Positions 4,667 through 10,578 of a stretch of 10,578 nucleotides of DNA are shown piece by piece; the first letter of the stretch is position 1, and every line of letters begins with the position of its first letter. Under the pieces are notes generated by a model. It ran no database searches. It had not been told where the DNA came from and saw nothing but the letters and a program-made list of their open reading frames with translations. The translations under genes were made by a program, and so were the position numbers. Origin of the DNA: an uncultured Lachnospiraceae bacterium (GTDB taxonomy: Bacteria > Bacillota > Clostridia > Lachnospirales > Lachnospiraceae); NCBI GenBank assembly GCA_947003375.1, contig CAMQOJ010000107.1, positions 1 to 10,578 of the forward strand. The letters are read 5' to 3'.

Positions 4667-5973
4667 ACATTATCTTATTATCCGGTGGAAGCGGCAAGCG
4701 CCTGTGGCCCCTGTCCAACGATATCCGATCCAAGCAGTTCATCCGCATGCTCTCCGATGAAAAGGGAGGCTTCGAGTCCATGCTGGGCCGGGTCTACCGC
4801 CAGATTTCCGCGGTGGACGACCAGGCGCGGATTACCATAGCCACAGGCAAGAAGCAGGTGAGCCTGATTAAGAACCAGCTGGGGGACAGGGTGAGCGTCT
4901 GCGTGGAGCCCTGCCGCAGGGACACTTTCCCTGCAATCTGTCTGGCTGCCAGTTATCTGCGGGACGTACAGGGAGTGGGGGAGGACGAGTCCGTAGTGGT
5001 ATGCCCGGTAGACCCTTATGTGGAGGCCTCCTACTTCGAAGCCCTTAAGGAAATGGCCGGGATGGTCCAGGAGGGCGGCGCGAACCTGTACCTGATGGGC
5101 ATAGAGCCCACCTACCCCAGCGAGAAGTATGGCTACATCATTCCGAAATCGGCGGAGCGGGTCAGCGGCGTGGACACCTTCCGGGAAAAGCCGGATGTGG
5201 CCACCGCGGAAAAGTACATCGCCCAGGGGGCGCTCTGGAACGGCGGCGTGTTCGCGTTCCGGCTGGGATACCTCCTCCGCAAGGCTCATGAGCGGCTGAC
5301 ATTTACAGACTACCAGGATCTGTACGCAAGGTATGCCGAGATGGAGAAAATCAGCTTCGACTATGCCTTGGCAGAGCGGGAAAAGGAGATTCGCGTGCTG
5401 CGCTTCGGCGGTCAGTGGAAGGATCTGGGCACATGGAACACCTTCTCCGAGGCCATGGCCGACAATGTGCTGGGCCGCGCGGCCCTGAATGAGACCTGTG
5501 AGAACACCCATGTGGTGAACGAGCTGAACATCCCCATCCTCTGTATGGGCTGCAGAGACATGGTGATTGCCGCCAGCAGCGATGGCATACTGATTTCGGA
5601 CAAGGAGCAGAGCAGCTATATCAAGCCCTATGTGGAACAGATAGAGCAGCAGGTCATGTACGCGGAAAAGTCCTGGGGGAGCTTTACTGTCCTGGATGTG
5701 CAGGAGGACAGCCTGACCATCAAGATAGTCCTTCTGCCCGGGCATGCCCTGCACTATCACAGCCACGAGCACCGTGACGAGGTGTGGACAGTGATGAGCG
5801 GCAGGGGAAAGGCCGTGATTGACGGAGCGGAGAGGAAGGTAGGGCCCGGGGACGTGATTTCCATGCCGGCGGGGTGCAGGCATACCATATCTGCGGACAG
5901 CGAGCTGAAGGTCGTGGAGGTGCAGATTGGCAAGGACATCTCCGTGGAGGACAAATGCAAGCACGAGCTGTAA
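4663..5973 (+). CDS. manC: Mannose-1-phosphate guanylyltransferase with C-terminal cupin
   Basis: Makes GDP-mannose from mannose-1-phosphate and GTP. The 436 residues have two parts. The nucleotidyltransferase (1-280) shows the signature LSGGSGKRLWPLS (6-18), DTFREKP (171-177) and WNGGVFAFR (192-200). The cupin of the type II phosphomannose isomerase kind (about 335-425) shows HYHSHEHRDEVW (364-375) and GCRHTI (404-409), giving His and Glu metal ligands. It is therefore probably bifunctional like AlgA/ManC/XanB, though isomerase activity is not proven. I prefer ATG 4663 over the upstream in-frame GTG at 4630, because AGGAGG lies just before it, the protein then starts directly at the conserved MNIILLSGG, and it overlaps the glf stop by four bases. 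GDP-mannose would feed mannosyl or derived deoxy-sugar residues of the surface polymer. A promoter lies downstream before the next gene. Confidence 0.95.
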   Translation: MNIILLSGGSGKRLWPLSNDIRSKQFIRMLSDEKGGFESMLGRVYRQISAVDDQARITIATGKKQVSLIKNQLGDRVSVCVEPCRRDTFPAICLAASYLRDVQGVGEDESVVVCPVDPYVEASYFEALKEMAGMVQEGGANLYLMGIEPTYPSEKYGYIIPKSAERVSGVDTFREKPDVATAEKYIAQGALWNGGVFAFRLGYLLRKAHERLTFTDYQDLYARYAEMEKISFDYALAEREKEIRVLRFGGQWKDLGTWNTFSEAMADNVLGRAALNETCENTHVVNELNIPILCMGCRDMVIAASSDGILISDKEQSSYIKPYVEQIEQQVMYAEKSWGSFTVLDVQEDSLTIKIVLLPGHALHYHSHEHRDEVWTVMSGRGKAVIDGAERKVGPGDVISMPAGCRHTISADSELKVVEVQIGKDISVEDKCKHEL

Positions 5974-5989
5974 AATATTCGGCTAAAAA

Positions 5990-6018
5990 TTGCCTTTTCA
6001 GGCATGATATGGTATGAT
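5990..6018 (+). promoter_or_regulatory. Internal promoter before the aminotransferase gene
   Basis: TTGCCT (5990-5995), a 17-base spacer, TATGAT (6013-6018) preceded by TGG, an extended -10. The leader contains a small stem, AAGCC (6029-6033) with GGCTT (6041-6045). It would let the genes from 6065 onward be expressed independently of glf-manC. Confidence 0.6.
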
Positions 6019-6064
6019 AAGACACAGTAAGCCAGAGAGAGGCTTGCCGTGAAGGAGACGGATT

Positions 6065-7258
6065 ATGGAACAACTTGCGATTTTCGGCGGTACTCCGGTG
6101 CGGGAGACCCCTATCTTCTATGGCAGACAGTGCATAGAGGAGGATGATATAGCGGCAGTGGCGGAGGCGCTGAGGGGCGATTTGATTACCTGTGGCCCGA
6201 AGGTGGCGGCCCTGGAGGAAAAGCTCTGCCAGATTACGGGCGCGAAATACGCGGTGGTGGTGGCAAACGGCACAGCGGCCCTTCATCTGGCGGCGCTGGC
6301 GGCGGGCTTTCAGGAGGGGGATGAGGTGATCGTCAGCTCCATTACCTTTGCAGCCTCCTCCAACTGTGTGCTGTACTGCGGCGCCAAGCCCGTGTTCGCC
6401 GATATCAGGCCGGACACTTACAATATCGACCCGGAGGCTGTGGAGAAGCTGATCACGCCGCGGACGAAGGGAATCGTGGCCGTGGACTTCACCGGACAGG
6501 CGGCAGAGTACGATGCGCTCGGGGAAATCTGCAGGAAGCACGGCCTTGTCCTGATTGAGGACGCGGCCCACGCAATCGGTACGAAATACCGGGGACAGCC
6601 GGTGGGCAGCATTGCGGACATGACAGCTTTCAGCTTTCATCCGGTGAAGACCGTCACGGGAGGAGAGGGCGGCGCCATCACCACAAATGACGAGGGGCTG
6701 TACCGCCGCCTGATGCGTGTCCGCACCCATGGGATCACCCGCGTTCGGGAGGAGATGGCGCATCCCACGGATGCCGGATGGTACAACGAGCAGGTGGAGC
6801 TGGGATACAATTACCGCATGACGGATTTCCAGGCGGCGCTGCTGTTGAGCCAACTGGGCAAGCTGTCCAGGTTCGCGGCCCGCAGGCGGGAAATCGTGAG
6901 GAGGTATGACGCCGCGTTCTCCCGGATGCCGGAGCTGGTGGTGCAGAGGGAGATTCCGGAAGCCGATACGGTCAGGCATCTGTATGTGCTGCGGCTGAAC
7001 CCGGAGAAGCTTACCTGTGATAGGCGCCAGTTCTTTGACGCGCTCTATGCGGAGAATACCTGCCCGCAGGTCCATTATCTGCCGGTTTACTGGCATTCTT
7101 ATTATGAAAAGCTGGGATATGAGAAGGGGCTGTGCCCCAATGCGGAGAAGTACTATGCGGAAGCCCTGAGCATTCCCCTGTATTATGGCCTTACGGACGA
7201 GGACGTGGAGGATGTCATCCGGGCCGTGAGGAAAGTGGTCGCATACTATCGGAGATAG
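6065..7258 (+). CDS. pseC: PseC-like DegT/DnrJ/EryC1 sugar aminotransferase
   Basis: A PLP-dependent aminotransferase that adds an amino group to a 4-keto nucleotide sugar. The 397 residues show NGTAALHLA (68-76), IEDAAHAIGT (164-173, Asp166 for the PLP ring nitrogen), the PLP-binding Lys195 in FSFHPVKTVTGGEGGA (189-204), HGITR, and LGYNYRMTDFQAALL. The FSFHPVK and VQVHYLPVYWHSYYEKLGY-type regions (C-terminal PQVHYLPVYWHSYYEKLGY) most resemble PseC, the UDP-4-amino-4,6-dideoxy-AltNAc transaminase of the pseudaminic-acid pathway. No PseB dehydratase or other Pse enzyme is in the window, so the actual sugar is unknown and a different 4-amino sugar is possible. AAGGAG (6052-6057) supports ATG 6065, and a promoter lies just upstream. 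The N-terminal AIFGGTPVR lead is common in Clostridia members of this family. Confidence 0.88.
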   Translation: MEQLAIFGGTPVRETPIFYGRQCIEEDDIAAVAEALRGDLITCGPKVAALEEKLCQITGAKYAVVVANGTAALHLAALAAGFQEGDEVIVSSITFAASSNCVLYCGAKPVFADIRPDTYNIDPEAVEKLITPRTKGIVAVDFTGQAAEYDALGEICRKHGLVLIEDAAHAIGTKYRGQPVGSIADMTAFSFHPVKTVTGGEGGAITTNDEGLYRRLMRVRTHGITRVREEMAHPTDAGWYNEQVELGYNYRMTDFQAALLLSQLGKLSRFAARRREIVRRYDAAFSRMPELVVQREIPEADTVRHLYVLRLNPEKLTCDRRQFFDALYAENTCPQVHYLPVYWHSYYEKLGYEKGLCPNAEKYYAEALSIPLYYGLTDEDVEDVIRAVRKVVAYYRR

Positions 7259-7291
7259 ATAGGACATCTTGATACGAAAGGACAGCGGACG

Positions 7292-8227
7292 ATGGACAAG
7301 ATAGCTGTATTGATTCCCTGCTATAACGAGGAGCAGACGATCGCCAAGGTGGTGGGCGATGTCAGGGAGGCCTTGCCTGAGGCCACGGTCTATGTCTATG
7401 ACAACAATTCCACCGACAGGACGGTGGAGCTGGCCAGAGCCCGGGGGGCGGTGATACGCTATGAGCACAAGCAGGGCAAGGGGAACGTGATTCGGAGGAT
7501 GTTCCGGGAAATCGACGCACAGTGCTATCTGATGATTGACGGGGACGATACCTATCCGCTGAACTGCGCCAGAGAGATGGCGGATCAGGTCTTGGAGCAC
7601 GGCGCGGACATGGTGGTTGGCGACAGGCTTTCCTCCACATATTTTACGGAGAACAAGCGCCCTTTCCACAATTTTGGAAACAGTCTCATGCGCGCGGGGA
7701 TAAACGGGCTGTTCCGTACGGACATCAAGGACATCATGACAGGCTACAGGGCCTTCAGCTATGAGTTCGTGAAGACTTTTCCTGTGTTTTCCAAAGGGTT
7801 TGAGATAGAGACGGAGATGACCATCCACGCAGTGAACTACAATATGCAGGTGGAGAATGTGGTGGTGGAGTACCGGGACAGGCCGGAGGGCAGCGTGTCG
7901 AAGCTGAACACTTACAGCGACGGGCTTCGGGTCATCCGGAAGATGCTGCAGCTGTACCGGAATTACAGGCCCGGCCGCTTTTTCGGGGCCTTCTGTCTGT
8001 TGCTGGTGGCGGCGGCAGTGGTGCTCATGCTTCCGATTTTCAGGGAGTACCTGGCCACAGGGCTGGTGCCCCGCTTCCCCACGCTGATTGTCTGCGGGTT
8101 CATGGTTCTGGCGGGAATCCAGTCCTTCTTTGCCGGCATGATTTTGGAGGTTCTGGCGGCGAAGGACAAGCGTGACTTTGAATACCGCCTGATCAGTGTC
8201 AGCGCTGAGAAGAGAAAGAAGGCCTAG
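7292..8227 (+). CDS. GtrB/DPM1-like GT2 glycosyltransferase, membrane-anchored
   Basis: A family 2 glycosyltransferase of 311 residues that probably moves a sugar from a nucleotide sugar to polyprenyl phosphate on the inner face of the membrane. The catalytic part (1-228) has IPCYNEEQTI (8-17), YDNNSTDRT (36-44), the metal-binding DGDD (83-86, DxD) followed by TYP, GDRLSS (110-115) and FEIETEMTIHA (170-180). Two membrane helices follow, at about 231-250 and 263-288, in the layout of GtrB and related polyprenyl-phosphate transferases. Its start is 33 bases after the aminotransferase stop, with AAAGGA (7277-7282) in front. Its stop codon is followed at once by the ATG of the next gene (0-base gap). 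Donor specificity cannot be read from the sequence; GDP-mannose from manC is one candidate. Confidence 0.9.
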   Translation: MDKIAVLIPCYNEEQTIAKVVGDVREALPEATVYVYDNNSTDRTVELARARGAVIRYEHKQGKGNVIRRMFREIDAQCYLMIDGDDTYPLNCAREMADQVLEHGADMVVGDRLSSTYFTENKRPFHNFGNSLMRAGINGLFRTDIKDIMTGYRAFSYEFVKTFPVFSKGFEIETEMTIHAVNYNMQVENVVVEYRDRPEGSVSKLNTYSDGLRVIRKMLQLYRNYRPGRFFGAFCLLLVAAAVVLMLPIFREYLATGLVPRFPTLIVCGFMVLAGIQSFFAGMILEVLAAKDKRDFEYRLISVSAEKRKKA

Positions 8228-9367
8228 ATGGTAGATAAAATCATAATCGGAGCCGGTCTGTACGGCCTGTATTCGGCGCTGTACTGCGCGAAGAAAGGGC
8301 AGCGGGTCACGGTGCTGGAGATGGATGGCGCGGCTTTTTCCAGGGCTACGTACATCAATCAGGCCAGGGTGCATATGGGATACCATTATCCCCGCTCCCT
8401 GGCCACGGCCCAGAAGAGCGCAGGGTATTTTAAGCGGTTCGTGGAGGATTATTCCTTCTGCATCCATTCCCGGTTCCAGCAGGTGTACGCCACCTCCAGA
8501 CATTTTTCCTGGACGGACGCGAAGGAGTTCGTGAAATTCTGCCAGGATGCGGGGATTCCCTGCGAGGTGCTGCCCGTGGAGCGGTATTTTCGGGAGGGAA
8601 GCTGCGACGGGGCTTTCCTGACAGAGGAATACACATATGACGCCCACATCCTTCGGGACTTTTTTTTAGAGGAGCTGGGGAAGCAGAAAGGGGTGGAGCT
8701 GCTCTGCCAGAGGGATATTACCCGTATCCTGAAGCGGGAGGACCGTTACGAGGTCCATGCCCTGCACCAGGGAAAGGAAGAGCGGTACGAGGCTCCCTTT
8801 GTGCTGAACGCCACCTACGCTTCTGTGAACCAGGTGCTGCAGCTGGCGGGGGCTGGGGCGGAGGGTTCCTTCGAGCCCTTCCGAATCAAATATGAGCTGT
8901 GCGAAATCATCCTGTGCAGGGTGAACGACCGCCTGCGGGACATCGGCCTGACTGTGATGGATGGTCCCTTTTTCTCCATCATGCCCTTCGGGAAGACAGG
9001 GTACCACTCTCTGACCTCGGTCACCTTTACGCCACACAAGACCAGCCATGAGACCGTGCCGCGGTTCTCCTGCATGGAGGGCGGCAGCTGCGGGCGGTGG
9101 CTTGGAAACTGCGATGCCTGCGAGAAGAAGCCGAAAAGCGCCTGGGAATATATGTCCGCTCTGGCCAGGAAGTATGTCAGGGAGGAGTACCGGTTCACAT
9201 ATGAGAAATCACTGTTCTCCATGAAGCCTATTTTGAAGGCTTCCGAGATAGACGATTCCAGGCCCACGGTAATCAAGTATGCCACCCGCCGCCCCACCTT
9301 CATAAGCGTGCTGTCGGGGAAAATCAATACGGTCTACGATTTGGATGACTTTCTGGACGAAAAATAA
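8228..9367 (+). CDS. FAD-dependent oxidoreductase (DAO-like), function unknown
   Basis: A 379-residue cytoplasmic flavoprotein. The Rossmann FAD site is at the extreme N-terminus, KIIIGAGLYGLYSALYCAKKG (4-24 region) followed by VTVLEMD (27-33), and the later segments fit the D-amino-acid-oxidase-like fold. A QARVHMGYHYPRS segment (45-57) right after the dinucleotide site is distinctive. There are no membrane helices. It starts directly after the stop of the GtrB-like gene, so it is translated with it. Proteins of this type occur in surface-polysaccharide clusters without a defined substrate. It may oxidise a sugar or amino-sugar intermediate, but that is inferred from context only. It shows a GAGLxG start similar to glf, but lacks the GRLGxYKYYDMD end, so it is not a second mutase. 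Confidence 0.75.
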   Translation: MVDKIIIGAGLYGLYSALYCAKKGQRVTVLEMDGAAFSRATYINQARVHMGYHYPRSLATAQKSAGYFKRFVEDYSFCIHSRFQQVYATSRHFSWTDAKEFVKFCQDAGIPCEVLPVERYFREGSCDGAFLTEEYTYDAHILRDFFLEELGKQKGVELLCQRDITRILKREDRYEVHALHQGKEERYEAPFVLNATYASVNQVLQLAGAGAEGSFEPFRIKYELCEIILCRVNDRLRDIGLTVMDGPFFSIMPFGKTGYHSLTSVTFTPHKTSHETVPRFSCMEGGSCGRWLGNCDACEKKPKSAWEYMSALARKYVREEYRFTYEKSLFSMKPILKASEIDDSRPTVIKYATRRPTFISVLSGKINTVYDLDDFLDEK

Positions 9368-9379
9368 AGCAAGGATGGA

Positions 9380-10336
9380 ATGCTGAGGGAAATGCTACAG
9401 AATAGGGAAAAGAATTTTGTGTCCTGCGTGATTTATCTCCATAATGAGGGAAAGCAGATCAGGGATTTCCTGGGCCTGGTCTGCGGCGTGATGCGGGAGA
9501 ACTTCGAGAAATATGAAATCGTCTGCGTCAATGACGGCTGCGTGGACGATACGGTGGGGCAGGTGAGGGCGTTTCTGGAGGAGGAGCCCTGCAAGCCTGT
9601 GGTCAGCCTGATCAATTTAAGCTACTACCAGGGCATGGAGAGCGCCATGAACGCTGGCAGGGATCTGGCTGTGGGCGACTTTTTGTTTGAGTTCGATGCC
9701 TGTGAGCCGGATTTCGAGCCCTCTCTTGTGATGGACGTATACCGCAGGGCCCTGGAGGGCTATGACGTGGTGGCGGCCACGCCCAGGACAGGGATTTCCT
9801 TAAGCTCCCGGCTCTTCTACATGGTGTACAACTGGGGGAGCCGGTTCCAGGGGAAAATCAGGCAGGAGCGTTTCCGCCTGGTCTCCAGGCGGGCGGTGAA
9901 CCGGGTGAACCAGATGAACGCGTATATCCCGTACCGCAAGGTCATGTACATGAACTGCGGGCTAAAGGTGGACACTATATGCTATGACAACAAGGCGCTG
10001 GCCAAAAAGCACAGGAACCGGGAGGAATGGGGGAACCGCAGCGCCCTGGCCACGGACACGATCATCATCTTCACCAATGTGCTGGAGAAGCTGTCCGTGA
10101 CAGTGAGCGTGGTGCTGTTCGGCGCGCTTGTGATTATGTTCGCTTGCCGGATTTATTCCATCTTCAGCGAGAGCCGTCCCGTGGAGGGATGGCTGTCCAT
10201 CATGTCGCTGATGTCCTTTGGATTCTTCATGATGTCGGTGATGCTGACGCTGATTTTGAAGTATCTGTCCGTGCTTTTGAATATGGGCTTTAAACGGCAG
10301 CGCTATGTGATAGAAGGAGTGGAGAAGCTGACATAA
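9380..10336 (+). CDS. GT2-like membrane glycosyltransferase with altered DxD motif
   Basis: A 318-residue protein with the GT2 DPM1/GtrB layout: SCVIYLHNEGKQI (15-27), VCVNDGCVDDTV (48-59), YYQGMESAMNAG (82-93), then the region where DxD is expected, FEFDACEPDFE (103-113). The usual second Asp is replaced by Cys108, with Glu109 and Asp111 beside it. Two membrane helices follow at about 236-258 and 271-300. The GYRL segment typical of close relatives is replaced by RQERFRLVSRRAVNRV. Either metal binding uses the nearby acidic residues, or the enzyme has changed or lost activity. ATG 9380 has AAGGA only 4 bases away; ATG 9392 in the same frame is an alternative. The stop overlaps the next start by one base (TAATG). 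Confidence 0.8.
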   Translation: MLREMLQNREKNFVSCVIYLHNEGKQIRDFLGLVCGVMRENFEKYEIVCVNDGCVDDTVGQVRAFLEEEPCKPVVSLINLSYYQGMESAMNAGRDLAVGDFLFEFDACEPDFEPSLVMDVYRRALEGYDVVAATPRTGISLSSRLFYMVYNWGSRFQGKIRQERFRLVSRRAVNRVNQMNAYIPYRKVMYMNCGLKVDTICYDNKALAKKHRNREEWGNRSALATDTIIIFTNVLEKLSVTVSVVLFGALVIMFACRIYSIFSESRPVEGWLSIMSLMSFGFFMMSVMLTLILKYLSVLLNMGFKRQRYVIEGVEKLT

Positions 10337-10578
10337 TGAAATGGACGATTATTTTTCCTGTGCTGAACGAGCGGCTGCGGCTGGAAAGCGGCGTGGTGCG
10401 CACTGTGGAGTACCTGGAATCCATTGATTTCCGGGATTATGAGATTATCATCGTGGACAATGGCTCCGAGGACGAGACGCCCCGGATTGCGGCCGGGCTC
10501 TGCGAGAGGTACGGGACCGTGAGCTAGGAGCGGATTCGCACCCGTGGGGGGGGCGCCGCCGTCCGCCGGGGCGTGGAG
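10336..10578 (+). pseudogene. GT2 glycosyltransferase, interrupted by in-frame TAG; runs off the window
   Basis: The first 63 codons give a typical GT2 N-terminus: TIIFPVLNERLRLE (4-17), then YEIIIVDNGSEDETPRIAAGL (35-55). A TAG at 10525-10527 then ends the frame. The sequence after it, still in the same frame to the end of the window, reads ERIRTRGGGAAVRRGVE, which is what GT2 proteins carry at this place (a Tyr or similar, then an R-G-x-G-A-A loop). So one substitution, such as TAC or TAT to TAG, is the simplest explanation, not a frameshift. A run of eight G (10546-10553) follows and may be an additional weak spot. The rest lies beyond the window. It may be a genuine pseudogene or a sequencing error. 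AT 10336 its ATG overlaps the upstream stop by one base. Confidence 0.65.

Noticed and set aside
5720..8647. A very long open frame on the - strand (975 codons), and another at 4678-5964
   Set aside because: They run antisense to clear manC, aminotransferase, GT2 and oxidoreductase genes. They are rich in His/Arg/Pro/Leu as expected for the mirror of GC-rich codons, and show no domain.
10525..10527. TAG read as an amino acid (recoded stop)
   Set aside because: TAG also ends the repressor gene (807-809), the aminotransferase gene (7256-7258) and the GtrB-like gene (8225-8227) at sensible places, so TAG is a normal stop here.
1..10578. CRISPR arrays, tRNA genes, insertion sequences, phage attachment sites
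   Set aside because: No regularly spaced repeats, no cloverleaf sequence, no transposase and no terminal inverted repeats were seen.

Overview
The window looks like the chromosome of a Gram-positive, probably spore-forming Clostridia member, most likely Lachnospiraceae. The signs are strong AAGGAGG-type ribosome binding sites, sigma-A-like promoters, a tandem pair of Spo0A-box-like sites at 7-25, and a BlaI/BlaR-type regulatory pair. The assignment is an inference; there is no rRNA or other taxonomic marker in the window.

Left part (1-3200) is a compact signalling locus. It holds, all on the + strand: a small coiled-coil protein with a TTG start (103-336); a BlaI/MecI/CopY-type winged-helix repressor (438-809); a GC-rich gap with a strong hairpin (818-1163); a small secreted Cys/His-rich protein (1164-1568); and a BlaR-like M56 membrane metalloprotease (1737-3050). 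The protease has the HEMTH zinc motif and the BlaR four-helix layout, but it lacks the beta-lactam-binding sensor. In its place is a short Cys-rich extracellular domain, and the secreted protein carries a paralogue of that same domain (78 columns aligned without gaps, 29 identical by hand count, all Cys/His positions of the BlaR copy shared). Each of the two genes is followed about 90-100 nt after its stop by the same 13-mer and a GCGGC hairpin. Two perfect dyads, at 61-82 and 391-408, overlap the promoters of the coiled-coil gene and the repressor gene and are the natural candidate operators. This looks like a BlaI/BlaR proteolytic relay rewired to an unknown signal, with a soluble partner that could compete for, deliver or sequester that signal.

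Middle (3051-3550) is a 500-base non-coding stretch. It contains a Spo0A-box-like site, a very good promoter (3114-3142) that runs straight into a hairpin with a T-tract, a G-poor stretch, and a second promoter (3394-3422) followed by an A/C-rich leader to the next gene.

Right part (3551-10578) is a tightly packed surface-polysaccharide cluster on the + strand: UDP-galactopyranose mutase (glf), mannose-1-phosphate guanylyltransferase fused to a cupin (manC), an internal promoter, a PseC-like sugar aminotransferase, a GtrB/DPM1-like membrane-anchored glycosyltransferase, an FAD-dependent oxidoreductase, a second membrane-anchored GT2 protein with an altered DxD motif, and the start of a third GT2 gene interrupted by an in-frame TAG at 10525-10527. 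Together these would supply UDP-galactofuranose, GDP-mannose and an amino sugar, and load sugars onto a polyprenyl-phosphate carrier. The BlaR region (about 1570-3150) is visibly AT-rich compared with the GC-rich glycan cluster, so the signalling module may have a separate history.
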